Shown piece after piece: positions 7,119 to 15,950 of a stretch of 64,000 nt of DNA. The stretch comes from Mycobacterium sp. D16R12 (GTDB lineage Bacteria > Actinomycetota > Actinomycetes > Mycobacteriales > Mycobacteriaceae): positions 124,001 through 188,000 of the forward strand of contig NZ_MAFC01000002.1 of the NCBI RefSeq assembly GCF_002013465.1, read 5' to 3'. Every line of letters starts with the position of its first letter. The first letter of the stretch is position 1. The notes below the pieces were generated by a model that was given only the letters and a program-made list of their open reading frames with translations, was not told the DNA's origin and did not search any database. The position numbers and the translations under genes are program-made.

Positions 7119-8204
7119 GTGCCAACGGTGATCAGGTGTCGCTATTGTCGGAGCCAGCGGCTGCACCGGGTATTGGACCTGGGCGCCGTACCCGCCGCCG
7201 ACCACTTCCCTGGCGCTTCCAGCGCACCCGCCAAGGACGCGCTACATCCACTGGCCATGGTGCTGTGCACGGACTGCGCGCTCGCACAGCTCGAGATCGA
7301 CGATACCGATACCGAGGAGCCGAGGGCCGTGGAGCCGCAAGTCCTGCGGGACCAGGCTGCCGACGCGGTCGCCCGGGTGGAGGCCGCCGGGCTCCTCACC
7401 GGACGCACCGTGTACGAGTTCACCAGTCCCCATGGTGGCAGCTGGCTGAACCTGCTTTTCCCCAAAGGTTTTGAGATCGGATCTACTGAGCCCGCAGATC
7501 TGGTGCTGGACAGCTTTGGCATGATGCACGACCGGGATCAGGCCGATGCCATCGGCATGCGCGCCCGCCGCACCAGCGTCGAGGGCGTGCTGCTTCTTCA
7601 GTTCCATTCGATAGCCACGATCTTGAGATCGGGTCAGTGGAACTCGCTGCGGCACGGACATTTTGCGTACTACTCCCTGACCGTGCTGCGTCGAATGCTC
7701 GCCGATGTGGGCATGTCCGTGGTGGCGGTGTGGGAGTTCGACCTGTACGGCGGCACCCTGCTGGTGGCGGCGCGACACGGTGCATACCCGGTTCCGCCTG
7801 CCGTGGAGCGGGTACTGGCGCGGGAGAAGGCAGACGGCGCCGGGCATTCGAGCGGCTTCGTGCAGCTGCAGCATGCGGTGGATGAGCAGGTGCAGCGCCT
7901 CACCCACTGGCTCGATGAACGGCGTGCCGCCGGACACACGGTGTATGCGTATGGGGCACCGTCACGTGCGGTGGCGCTGTTTCACCGGGCCGGATTGACG
8001 ACGGAATCGGTGGTGGCGGTTGCCGATGCGTCTGTAGCCAAGCAGGGGCGCCGTATGCCCGGAACGGATATTCCGATCGTGTCACCCGCCGATCTGGTGA
8101 CCGCCGATCCAGCCCACGTGCTGCTGACCCTGCCGGATCTGTATGCGGAAGTACGTCTGCGCTTTCCAGAGCTGGAAGGCCGTTGGATGACTGGGCTGTG
8201 CTAA
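7119..8204 (+). CDS. C-methyltransferase-like protein with degenerate SAM site
   Basis: A 361-aa distant paralogue of the methyltransferase at 2803. It keeps the N-terminal Cys pairs (CRYCRS and CTDCAL) and the C-terminal domain (VYAYGAPSRAVALFH), but the middle differs. The SAM motif I region reads VYEFTSPHGGSWLNLL without the usual glycine pattern, the Rossmann domain is shorter, and YHEHFQYY is reduced to RHGHFAYY. It may be inactive, regulatory, or use another substrate. The GTG at 7119 is placed 6 nt after GGAAAG; GTG at 7116 or 7128 is also possible. Its TAA overlaps the stop codon of the convergent GH6 gene. Confidence 0.75.
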   Translation: MPTVIRCRYCRSQRLHRVLDLGAVPAADHFPGASSAPAKDALHPLAMVLCTDCALAQLEIDDTDTEEPRAVEPQVLRDQAADAVARVEAAGLLTGRTVYEFTSPHGGSWLNLLFPKGFEIGSTEPADLVLDSFGMMHDRDQADAIGMRARRTSVEGVLLLQFHSIATILRSGQWNSLRHGHFAYYSLTVLRRMLADVGMSVVAVWEFDLYGGTLLVAARHGAYPVPPAVERVLAREKADGAGHSSGFVQLQHAVDEQVQRLTHWLDERRAAGHTVYAYGAPSRAVALFHRAGLTTESVVAVADASVAKQGRRMPGTDIPIVSPADLVTADPAHVLLTLPDLYAEVRLRFPELEGRWMTGLC

Positions 8205-9235
8205 CGCAGTAGCGCGGTTGCCAGCTTCGGACTGAACTGCCCGCCGGGTGCGTCGGGGGCGGCGCCGCAGGGACCGTTGGAGCTGCCCGGCGCGAGAATC
8301 CAGAGATTCATGTCCAGGCCGTCGGGACGCCCCAGCACCGCGGGCGGTGCCCCGAGAATGCGGCCGGCCGGGTTGCACCAGTCGAAGTTCCAGTTCGGGT
8401 TGCCGTTCTGCGAGGTGTCGACGACATAGCGTGGATCAGGGACACCGAACCACCGTTGCAAAGAGGCCCTGATGCGTTGCGCGTACGCGGTGATCTCGGC
8501 GGTCGGGGCGAAGGATGAGACGTTGACGGCGTACCCCACGCGATCGGATACGCCGACCTTGGCGAGCAGGGCCGCCATCCGCTCCGGAGTCACCGAACCC
8601 GACGAGGTTCCGGCGTCGACGTAGACGCGCGTATTGGCGTTGCGCGCCGAGAAGGTTTCCACGACATACCGGAGGGAATCGATTCGATCGCCAAAATCAG
8701 TGCCCTCCAGGGATTGTCGATCGGCGAACCACAGGGCGTCGGGCTCGACGATCAGCACCAGCCGGGCGTCCCCCACGAGAGCGGATACCCGGTCGACCCA
8801 GGCCCGGTACACCCGCGGCGTGACCGCGTGATGAGGTCCCGAGAAGCCGTCATCACGATCCGGAATGTTGTACAGCACCAGTTGCGCGGTGCCACCGGCA
8901 TCGCGTGCCCGTGTGACGATGTCACCGATGTTTCGGCTGTCGTCCTCATCATTGCCGGTGGCCCACATCGCGATCGGGTACCGCGCGATTCGATCCCGGA
9001 TCGCCGCCGCCCGCGTGTCACCGGGGTGATCGCGTACCCACCACTGCACGTCGAGAGCGTTGGGCACCAGCGGGCCCGTATCGAGCCGGTGCGCCGCGGT
9101 GTCTACTGCACCGCGATACTCGAACTTGCTGGAGTCACGCGTCAGCACCACCGCAGCTATCAGACCCACCACGGTGAGCGCCGCCGCGCACAGCCGCCAT
9201 GGACGGCGGCGTCGCACTGCTGGCGCACCGGTCAC
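8201..9235 (-). CDS. Membrane-anchored glycoside hydrolase family 6 (endoglucanase/cellobiohydrolase-like)
   Basis: About 344 aa. After a basic stretch (RRRRPWR) comes a single hydrophobic segment (AAALTVVGLIAAVVL), a signal anchor with the catalytic domain outside. GH6 landmarks are LVLYNIPDRDDGFSG (catalytic acid Asp in the RD motif), VLIVEPDALW, TRVYVDAGTSSG, YAVNVSSFAPT, YVVDTSQNGNP, FDWCNPAGRILG and MNLWILAPGSSNGPCG. GH6 enzymes cleave beta-1,4-glucans by inversion. The Cys that usually follows the RD motif is Asp here. GTG 9235 is the nearest plausible start; GTG 9286 is an alternative that would overlap the divergent gene. Its place in a polysaccharide locus suggests trimming or release of the product rather than nutrition. 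Confidence 0.85.
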   Translation of the reverse strand: MTGAPAVRRRRPWRLCAAALTVVGLIAAVVLTRDSSKFEYRGAVDTAAHRLDTGPLVPNALDVQWWVRDHPGDTRAAAIRDRIARYPIAMWATGNDEDDSRNIGDIVTRARDAGGTAQLVLYNIPDRDDGFSGPHHAVTPRVYRAWVDRVSALVGDARLVLIVEPDALWFADRQSLEGTDFGDRIDSLRYVVETFSARNANTRVYVDAGTSSGSVTPERMAALLAKVGVSDRVGYAVNVSSFAPTAEITAYAQRIRASLQRWFGVPDPRYVVDTSQNGNPNWNFDWCNPAGRILGAPPAVLGRPDGLDMNLWILAPGSSNGPCGAAPDAPGGQFSPKLATALLR

Positions 9236-9277
9236 AGCGGGGAACGATACAGACCTGTTGAGCTCTACACTTGGCCC

Positions 9278-10372
9278 GTGCCCCACTCGGATCCAGCGCC
9301 CGCGCCGGTGCGCGTCCTGGCCATCGGACCGGCCCCGGCAAGTCCCGAGAGCCGCGGCGGCATGGCAACCGTCATGGCACATATGGCGGCGTTGACTGAC
9401 CCCGCCGTGACGGTGCGGGTGGTGCCCACCTACGTGGACGCCGCGCGGTGGCGTTGGTTGTGGGTGGGCGTGCGCGGAATGATCGTGTCGTCATGGTTTG
9501 TCCTCACCGGGCACGTCGACGTCCTGCACGTACATCTCGGCCATGGCGGCAGTGTGGCCCGGAAGGCAATGCCCTTGTGGGCCGCACGCATCCGCGGAGT
9601 ACCGGCACTCATCCACGCCCACAGCTTCGACTTCGCCGGGTGGTACCGCGAGCAGCGGGCGGCGGTGCAACGTGGTGTGCGCTGGGGATTGCGCGCCGAC
9701 CGCTGGATCATCCTTGGGCGTGACCTCGCCGATGAGTACACCGCGTGTCTGCAACTCGATCCGGCGCGGGTGTCCGTCCTGCGCAATCCGGTGCGCATCC
9801 CCGAACAGACCGCGTCCACGCACGGCGACGGGTTGACGGCGGTAAGCCTGGGCAGGCTCGGTCAGCGCAAGGGCACGTACGACGTCATCCGGGCGGTATC
9901 TGGACTGGCGCCGGAGATTCGCGCATCACTGCACATCCACCTTGCCGGCGACGGCGAAGTGGAACAGGCGCGCACCGCCGTCACATCGGCCGGTGTCGCG
10001 GATGTGATCACCGTGCACGGCTGGCTGGATGCGGCAGCAGGCGCCGAATTGCTCAGTGGTGCGGACATCTTCGTGCTCCCCAGCTATGCCGAGGGGCTGC
10101 CCATGGCGCTGTTGGAGGCCATGGCCTCGGCGGTCGCGGTCATCACCTCACCGGTCGGATCGATTGCCGAGGTCGTGCGCAACGGCGAGAACGGCCTGCT
10201 CGTGACACCCGGCGATATCGATGCCCTGGCCGGGGCCCTCACGCAGCTGACCACGGATCCACAAGAGCGCCGCAGGCTGGCGGCCGCCGGTCGTGAGACG
10301 GTGCGCGGTCTCGACATCGCCGACTGGGAGGCGCAACTAGTGCAGACGTGGAAGCTGCTCGCAGATCGCTAG
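9278..10372 (+). CDS. GT4-family glycosyltransferase (GT-B fold)
   Basis: A 364-aa protein starting at GTG 9278. The N-terminal half contains the acceptor-side GT-B loop (SPESRGGMATVMAHM) and HVHLGHGGSVARK. The donor-binding half shows AVSLGRLGQRKGTYDVIRAV, HIHLAGDGEVEQ and LPSYAEGLPMALLEAMAS, the EX7E-like motif of retaining GT4 enzymes. It should transfer a sugar from a nucleotide donor on the cytoplasmic side to the lipid-linked repeat unit; sugar and linkage are unknown. The longer upstream open frame is rejected because it is antisense to the GH6 gene. Its last 36 nt overlap the 3' end of the convergent transferase gene. Confidence 0.88.
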   Translation: MPHSDPAPAPVRVLAIGPAPASPESRGGMATVMAHMAALTDPAVTVRVVPTYVDAARWRWLWVGVRGMIVSSWFVLTGHVDVLHVHLGHGGSVARKAMPLWAARIRGVPALIHAHSFDFAGWYREQRAAVQRGVRWGLRADRWIILGRDLADEYTACLQLDPARVSVLRNPVRIPEQTASTHGDGLTAVSLGRLGQRKGTYDVIRAVSGLAPEIRASLHIHLAGDGEVEQARTAVTSAGVADVITVHGWLDAAAGAELLSGADIFVLPSYAEGLPMALLEAMASAVAVITSPVGSIAEVVRNGENGLLVTPGDIDALAGALTQLTTDPQERRRLAAAGRETVRGLDIADWEAQLVQTWKLLADR

Positions 10373-11371
10373 GAGCCTGGACGCGGCGTGTGGTGCGGTG
10401 AAATTGTGCGCGTAATGTTCGCGTGCCGCTGCGCCGAGGCTCTCGGCGACGACGGGATCGGCATGGCGGTCGAACGCCGCGGTGAGACCGGCGGTGTCAT
10501 CACGGCCCAATGCCACCTCACCGGGCGGCTGGAACTCCGGCAATGCGCCCTCGGTGGAGGCGATGACGTTCACCCCCAGCTGCATGGAGAGCGTCTGCAC
10601 TCCGCTCTGGGAGGCCTGGCGGTAATGCACAACCGAGGCCTTGGCTTCTGAAAGGGGTTGCAGCACATCGCTGTAGCTATACGGGCCACGGATCCACCGC
10701 ACCGAGTCCGGTAGGGCGCCCGTGATGTCGCCGTCACCGATCAGCACCAGATGATCGCCGCGCCAGGCCGGGCCCGCGACATGGGCCTGCCACGCGCGCA
10801 GGATGAGGTCGACGTTCTTGTACCCGTTGAGCCGGCCGATCAGGACGAAGTCCCGACGCCGGTTCGCGGGAACGAAGGCCGGCACACGCTGCGGATCCAG
10901 ATCACTCGTAAGCGGAACCACCCCGACCGGCGATGAGGCGTGCGCGGTGATGTTCCGTGCCACATAGTCGCTGAACGCCACGCGATGAGCCGCGTTCGCC
11001 TCCCAGCGGCGAAACGCTTCGCGCCGCCATCGCGAGACCTCCTCAGAAGCGTCGTGTGGCCGATCGTCGTGGACAAGCAGCACGCGCGGCAGACCCGCGC
11101 CGAACATCTGCCAACGCGGATCGCGGACAAGCTCGGTGATCACCACATCGGGCCGGAAAGCCCGGACTTTCGGCACCGCTTGTAACCAGGATGCCCACCC
11201 GGCGGGATCCTTGAGCGAGGGTTCGAGCACCAGCTCATAGTCCCGCGCCGGGCCGGACTCCGGGTGCTGATCGGAGGTCACCAACAGCACCGAAGCGCCC
11301 TGACCGCGCAGGGCCTCGGCGTGCACGCGCGCCAAGGGGCGCATCCAGGGTGACAGCCAAAGGATTCTCAT
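10337..11371 (-). CDS. Glycosyltransferase, GT-B fold
   Basis: A 344-aa protein starting at ATG 11371. The N-terminus MRILWLSPWMRPLARVHAEAL is the first strand/loop of a GT-B enzyme; VVITELVRDPRWQM and VLLVHDDRPHDASEE follow. The C-terminal half has RDFVLIGRLNGYKNVDLILRA and a donor-site region QSGVQTLSMQLGVNVIASTEG. The classic EX7E motif is weaker than in the neighbouring GT4, so the family assignment is less firm. It lies 6 bp after the GT2-GT4 fusion gene and belongs to the same leftward operon with wzx, so it probably builds the repeat unit. Confidence 0.8.
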   Translation of the reverse strand: MRILWLSPWMRPLARVHAEALRGQGASVLLVTSDQHPESGPARDYELVLEPSLKDPAGWASWLQAVPKVRAFRPDVVITELVRDPRWQMFGAGLPRVLLVHDDRPHDASEEVSRWRREAFRRWEANAAHRVAFSDYVARNITAHASSPVGVVPLTSDLDPQRVPAFVPANRRRDFVLIGRLNGYKNVDLILRAWQAHVAGPAWRGDHLVLIGDGDITGALPDSVRWIRGPYSYSDVLQPLSEAKASVVHYRQASQSGVQTLSMQLGVNVIASTEGALPEFQPPGEVALGRDDTAGLTAAFDRHADPVVAESLGAAAREHYAHNFTAPHAASRLLAICEQLPRLH

Positions 11372-11377
11372 CTGGTC

Positions 11378-13369
11378 TCAGCCCTTGCACACCGCGGTAA
11401 AGGCTTCCTCGTACGAATCGGCCATCGTCTCGATCGTGTACAGATCGCGCATACGGTCAAAGCCGTTGCTTCCCATGGCTGTCAAACGCTCGGGAGCGGT
11501 AAGGACCCCCCTGAGCGCGGCGCGCCAGGACGGCACGTCGATGGGGGCGACGACCAGGCCGCTGCCGTCGTCGAGCATGTCCGGGACCGAGCACACCGCG
11601 GATCCGATGACCGGTACGGCGCGCGCCATCGCTTCGAGGATCACCAGCGGAAAGGCTTCGCTTCGGCTGGGCACGCAGAGCACATCGCATTCGGCCAGCG
11701 CATGCTCAGGTCCCGGAGACCAACCCCTCCAACGCACTCGATCGCGCACCGCCTCGGGAGTGAGTGCTTCCAGTCGTTGACGATCGGGTCCGTCTCCGAA
11801 GATGGAGAGCTGCCAGTCATATTCGGCCAATCCGGCCAGCGCCTCCACCAGCAGGTGCGGATTCTTGTGTTCGACGATGCGGGACAACATCACGAAACGC
11901 AAGGTGCCGTCCGGCGCCCTGCGCTCGGGTGCATGCTCGGGCAGGTCGCGTCGGCTGACAACCCCGTTGGGGGCGGTGAAGAAACGTGTACCCACCCGTT
12001 GATGTGCCGACACTTCTTCCCAGTGTCTGCGCGATAGTGCGATAAAGCCGTCGGCCCGGCTCATCGCCGCCGCGAGTGGCGCCGAGTATGTGCCGGTCTT
12101 CAGCTCGGGCGGGATATGAGCCGCCACAAGCCATCTGCGATGCCGTCCCGCCGCGCGCCATAGCGTCGCGGATCCGGTCTCGGTGTTGGTATCTCCCGAC
12201 ACCAGGATTGCGGGTCCGGGAGCAGTCTCAAAGGTGGGACACCACCAGGGCTGGCGCACCACCCGCACGGTCGGCGGGATCTCGGCCACCAATGGCCCGA
12301 GTCGCTGCATGCACGCGATGGTTACCGAGTAGCCACGCCGGTCCAATTCGGTGGCCAGCAATACGTGCTGGCGTTCGGCTCCCCCGTACACCAGGCGGTT
12401 CGTGGTCAGGATTACCTGGGGGCGTCCCCCACCGGTTCTGATCCGCGTCATGCGCGCGCGACGGGCACCGGGCTGCACGCGGTCCAGCACGGATGTCCCG
12501 GCCAGGTAAAGATCGGCCGTGCGCACTCCCTTCGAGTGTTCGAGGGTCAGTGCGATATTGGCCCTCAGCAGATCGTCGGAACGGATGCCGCGCTGCCGAT
12601 CTCCGGCGACTGTTCCCTTGGCACTGTGCGTGACGCCGGGTTCATCGACAAGAACCAGCCGCCATCCGGCTGACCGAGCACGAAGCTGCCAGTCGGCTTC
12701 CTCGCCGTAGAGGAAGAATTCTTCATCGAAGCCGCCGATCTCATTCCAGGCCCGCCGGTTGACCAAGAGGCAGGCGCCCGTGAGATATCCGTCCACATCG
12801 GTGGGCCGCGTCCCGTACAGCTCCGAGATCGCGCGGCCGCGTAACGCCGGCGCGTAGCCCGCGCGTGACACCAGCGCCCGCAACAGGCTGGGGGCGCGAT
12901 GTCCGTTATCCCACGGGGACTCGCCGGGAAGAGGGGTCGCCGGGGCTATCGGCGGCGCGGCCGCGGCCACCCCCGCATCGAGTGTGATCCGGGCGCGGGT
13001 CTGCGCGAGCGGTCCCGTCACGATCGCATCGGGGTTCAGCAGCAGCAGATGTGCTCCCGGCGCGAAGTCGGCCAATCTGTTGACCGCGGAGGCGAATCCC
13101 AGATTGTGGCCGGTGCCGTGCCAGTGCACGTCCGGGTAGCTCGCCCGAACTGTCTCCATCCCCGGATAGTCCGGTCCGGAGTTATCCCACACGTGCACCG
13201 GCAGATCACCGAGATGTTCGTGACAGGACCGCAGACAGTCCTCGAGCAGATCTGGTCGGCGGTATGCCACGATGCACACCGCGATACCCCCGTGCACCTC
13301 ACTGACCCGAGGGGCCGGCAAGTAGGCCCGGCTGAGCTCGTTATGTCTTTTCCTAGCCATGGCGATCAC
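11378..13369 (-). CDS. Bifunctional glycosyltransferase: N-terminal GT2 fused to C-terminal GT4
   Basis: A 663-aa protein with two transferase domains. Residues ~28-300 are GT2 (GT-A fold, rhamnosyltransferase-like): IAVCIVAYRRPDLLEDCL, GTGHNLGFASAVNRL, LLLLNPDAIV as the DxD-type site, and GGFDEEFFLYGEEADWQLR. Residues ~315-660 are GT4 (GT-B fold): LTTNRLVYGGAERQHVLLA, FVMLSRIVEHKNPHLLVEAL, IFGDGPDRQRLEAL and SRSEAFPLVILEAMARAVPV. One polypeptide could therefore add two successive sugars. The GTG start overlaps the wzx stop (GTGA) and an AAGGAGG site lies 10 nt upstream; ATG 13360 is an alternative. No frameshift or internal stop joins the domains, so the fusion is genuine. Confidence 0.88.
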   Translation of the reverse strand: MIAMARKRHNELSRAYLPAPRVSEVHGGIAVCIVAYRRPDLLEDCLRSCHEHLGDLPVHVWDNSGPDYPGMETVRASYPDVHWHGTGHNLGFASAVNRLADFAPGAHLLLLNPDAIVTGPLAQTRARITLDAGVAAAAPPIAPATPLPGESPWDNGHRAPSLLRALVSRAGYAPALRGRAISELYGTRPTDVDGYLTGACLLVNRRAWNEIGGFDEEFFLYGEEADWQLRARSAGWRLVLVDEPGVTHSAKGTVAGDRQRGIRSDDLLRANIALTLEHSKGVRTADLYLAGTSVLDRVQPGARRARMTRIRTGGGRPQVILTTNRLVYGGAERQHVLLATELDRRGYSVTIACMQRLGPLVAEIPPTVRVVRQPWWCPTFETAPGPAILVSGDTNTETGSATLWRAAGRHRRWLVAAHIPPELKTGTYSAPLAAAMSRADGFIALSRRHWEEVSAHQRVGTRFFTAPNGVVSRRDLPEHAPERRAPDGTLRFVMLSRIVEHKNPHLLVEALAGLAEYDWQLSIFGDGPDRQRLEALTPEAVRDRVRWRGWSPGPEHALAECDVLCVPSRSEAFPLVILEAMARAVPVIGSAVCSVPDMLDDGSGLVVAPIDVPSWRAALRGVLTAPERLTAMGSNGFDRMRDLYTIETMADSYEEAFTAVCKG

Positions 13370-14841
13370 CCATCAGAGTCCTCCTTGCGGAGTACTTCCC
13401 GGACATCTCGCAGATGCACGGGGCCTGCCCAAAGATTCACCGCCGCATACACACCGGCGGCGATGGCGGCGGCGATCAACTCGTGTATCCACTGCGCGGC
13501 AAGCAGGAGCGTGCCAACTGCCGCTGCCGTTGGTATGGCCAACCGCAACAGGAACGTCCACGGCGTGCGATAGCCCGTGCAGGTGGTCAGCCTGATGGTG
13601 GCGGCGACCAAGCCCACCACCTCACTGGCCACCAGCGCGATCGCCGCACCCAGAGAGCCCAGGTGAGGGATGAGCAGAATGTTGAGAACGATGTTGGCGG
13701 CGAGATTGAAAACATTGAGGCGCAGGAGAAACGATTGATGATGCGCTGCGAACAGCGCCTGACTGACGGTGCCGGTCAGGAAGGTCAGGCCGACCGCGAC
13801 CAGGAGCAACGGCATCACCAGATTCGATTTGTCCACGAACTGTTCGGTACCCAGGAGTGCGACCAGATCTCGGCCCACGAAGAAGCCGACGACTGCGACC
13901 GGAACCGCGATGGCCAGCATCAATCCCATGGAACGCTCGATGAACGCCGCGAAGCGCTCACGCGATGACGCGAACAGTCCTGTCATCGTGGACAGAGTGG
14001 CGCCCAGGAAGAAGTTTCCCACCAGCGACAGGGTGAACGCGGTCTGGTACGCCAGGCCATACCGGCCTACCTCTGCGGGTGTGCTCAGGAGACTGAGTAT
14101 CACGCCATCGATGCGCCAGTAGAGGACGCCGATGATGAGCACCATTGTCTGCGGCATACTTTCGCGCAGGAGGACCCAGGTCTCTTTCGCAGACACGATG
14201 ATTCGCAGCGGGGTGATCCGATGTGCCGCGATACCTTGTATCAGAAGCAGCGTGGCCGGCGCCGCCACCTGGGGCAACGCATACCAAACGTGGTCCGCAC
14301 CAGCGGTTACCAGGACGATGGTCACGACGAGCATCGCTACCCGGGATAGCGTGTCCGCCAACGCCACCGCCGAGAACCGCACCGAGGACATGAATATCGG
14401 GTTGAGACAGCTCGACAGTGTTGTCAGGGTGAGGCTCGCGCTGATGATCAGCAGCATCGACTGCACCTCTGGCTGATCCCCGTAGATCAGCCAACCCGAT
14501 AGGGCGGCCACGGCGGCAAGCGGCAGGCAGTAGCTGAGCGAGAAGGCCAGGTTGATACCGACCAATCGCTGCAGGCTTCCGGCGCCCGCAGAGACACGTC
14601 GGACAATCACGACACCGATACCCAGCTCAGTCAGGCTGGTCCACAGTCCGATGAAGAAGATCGCAGAATTGAGATGTCCGTAGGACTCCGGGCCCAGCGC
14701 ACGCGTGGTCAGCGCGATCGCGACGATGGACGTGATCGTGCCCAGTATCCGACCACCCAGCTGCCATGCGATGGCACTGGCAATCCGCCGCCCAGATGCC
14801 GGCTCGGTAACAGGCGATCCATCGGCGCGCTCGGACGTCAT
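13366..14841 (-). CDS. Wzx-like polysaccharide flippase (MOP superfamily)
   Basis: A 491-aa polytopic membrane protein with about 12-14 hydrophobic segments. The opening AIAWQLGGRILGTITSIVAI, ALGPESYGHLNSAIFFIGL and TELGIGVVIVRRVS are typical of the RfbX/Wzx branch of the MATE-like superfamily, as is SLGAAIALVASEVVGLVAAT near the end. It should move lipid-linked repeat units from the inner to the outer face of the plasma membrane. Peptidoglycan MurJ is a distant relative but has longer, different flanks. It heads a leftward operon with the GT2-GT4 fusion and another transferase, and diverges from the next transferase with about 23 bp between starts. Confidence 0.87.
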   Translation of the reverse strand: MTSERADGSPVTEPASGRRIASAIAWQLGGRILGTITSIVAIALTTRALGPESYGHLNSAIFFIGLWTSLTELGIGVVIVRRVSAGAGSLQRLVGINLAFSLSYCLPLAAVAALSGWLIYGDQPEVQSMLLIISASLTLTTLSSCLNPIFMSSVRFSAVALADTLSRVAMLVVTIVLVTAGADHVWYALPQVAAPATLLLIQGIAAHRITPLRIIVSAKETWVLLRESMPQTMVLIIGVLYWRIDGVILSLLSTPAEVGRYGLAYQTAFTLSLVGNFFLGATLSTMTGLFASSRERFAAFIERSMGLMLAIAVPVAVVGFFVGRDLVALLGTEQFVDKSNLVMPLLLVAVGLTFLTGTVSQALFAAHHQSFLLRLNVFNLAANIVLNILLIPHLGSLGAAIALVASEVVGLVAATIRLTTCTGYRTPWTFLLRLAIPTAAAVGTLLLAAQWIHELIAAAIAAGVYAAVNLWAGPVHLRDVREVLRKEDSDG

Positions 14842-14864
14842 GTGCTACCTTGCGCCGACACGGG

Positions 14865-15950
14865 ATGGGAACAATGCAACGACGACTGCACGCGTATGTG
14901 GCTTTGCCGCACGGCGTTTCGGCTTCGCACTGGGAGGTCAGGAACGGTGCCGATGAGGTGCCGGACCGGACGCCCTACGGACTGCATCGGCTGGCTAACT
15001 ACGGCGTGACGCCGACGTTCAGCGAGTTCTCGTTCGGGCGTCGCCTTGAACGCGTGGCCGGTCACATTCGCTATCGCACCGGTGATCTGGAAATCCTGGA
15101 GGCCGTAGCCGACAGGACGGCACGACGCGCGAGCGATGTCGTCTTCTGTTACGACGAGCGCACCGGCGTACCCGCGGCGACCGCGGCGGCCATCCGGATG
15201 AGCCCACCGGTGGTGACCGGAGTCGGGTGGCTCACCGACCCCGCGGACTCCCCGCCGATTCATCGCGGACTCGCGCGCCATGCGCTGGCGCGTAGCGCGG
15301 CCGTTTTTTCGCAGTCCCCCCCGCAGGTCGAACTGCTCTCGCGCGCCTGGGGTGTCGACGATTCGCGGCTGCATTTCGCACCCGTGGGTATCGATACCGA
15401 CTTCTATAGGGCGCAACCGTGGGAGAGCACGGCCGCTCCCCTGGTCGTCAGCGCGGGCGAGGATGTTCACCGGGATCACGCACTGCTTGTCCAGGCGGTT
15501 CTGACCGCCCGTGAACGTTGCCCAGACCTCACGCTTGAGTTGGCTACCGCGCTGCCGATCAGCGCTCCGCCCGGGGTGGTCACGTTGCACACCGAGCGTC
15601 TCTACGGGCGAATGCGCGATCTGTATCGCCGATCCATCGTCGTGGCGATCGCGGTACGCCCGGACGTGATTACCGGGTCGGGTCTGACGGTCGCCCTCGA
15701 GGCCATGGCCAGCGGACGCCCGGTGGTCATGACGGCCAATCCGGGGATAGCGCATTACGTCCGGCACAACGTCGACGGCATCCTGGTGCCGCCGGGCGAC
15801 CCCGAGGCCTTCGCCCGGGCCATTGCGGACCTGGTGTGCGATTCCGACCGCGCCCGCGCCCTCGGACAGGCGGGGGCGCAGCGGGTGCGGGCGGAGTTCA
15901 GCTCCGAACGAATGGCTGAGCATTTTGCGAGCATTATGCATGGGGTTTAG
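14865..15950 (+). CDS. GT4-like glycosyltransferase
   Basis: About 361 aa. The donor-binding half contains LHFAPVGIDTDFYRAQPW, PLVVSAGEDVHRDHALLVQA, VAIAVRPDVITGSGLTVALE then AMASGRPVVM, and GILVPPGDPEAFARAIADL, the usual GT4 pattern with an EX7E-like Glu in VALEAMASG. The N-terminal half is less conserved. ATG 14865 or ATG 14874 may be the start (TTG 14850 is also open); none has a strong ribosome site. The stop codon abuts the stop of the convergent WecG/TagA gene. It is assumed to add one sugar of the repeat unit. Confidence 0.83.
   Translation: MGTMQRRLHAYVALPHGVSASHWEVRNGADEVPDRTPYGLHRLANYGVTPTFSEFSFGRRLERVAGHIRYRTGDLEILEAVADRTARRASDVVFCYDERTGVPAATAAAIRMSPPVVTGVGWLTDPADSPPIHRGLARHALARSAAVFSQSPPQVELLSRAWGVDDSRLHFAPVGIDTDFYRAQPWESTAAPLVVSAGEDVHRDHALLVQAVLTARERCPDLTLELATALPISAPPGVVTLHTERLYGRMRDLYRRSIVVAIAVRPDVITGSGLTVALEAMASGRPVVMTANPGIAHYVRHNVDGILVPPGDPEAFARAIADLVCDSDRARALGQAGAQRVRAEFSSERMAEHFASIMHGV

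Noticed and set aside
8714..9277. Upstream extension of the GT4 gene at 9278
   Set aside because: The added 188 codons are antisense to the GH6 catalytic domain and have no transferase motifs.
14838..15941. 367-codon minus-strand open frame
   Set aside because: It is antisense to a GT4 gene with clear donor-site motifs; the translation is Arg-rich without homology signs.
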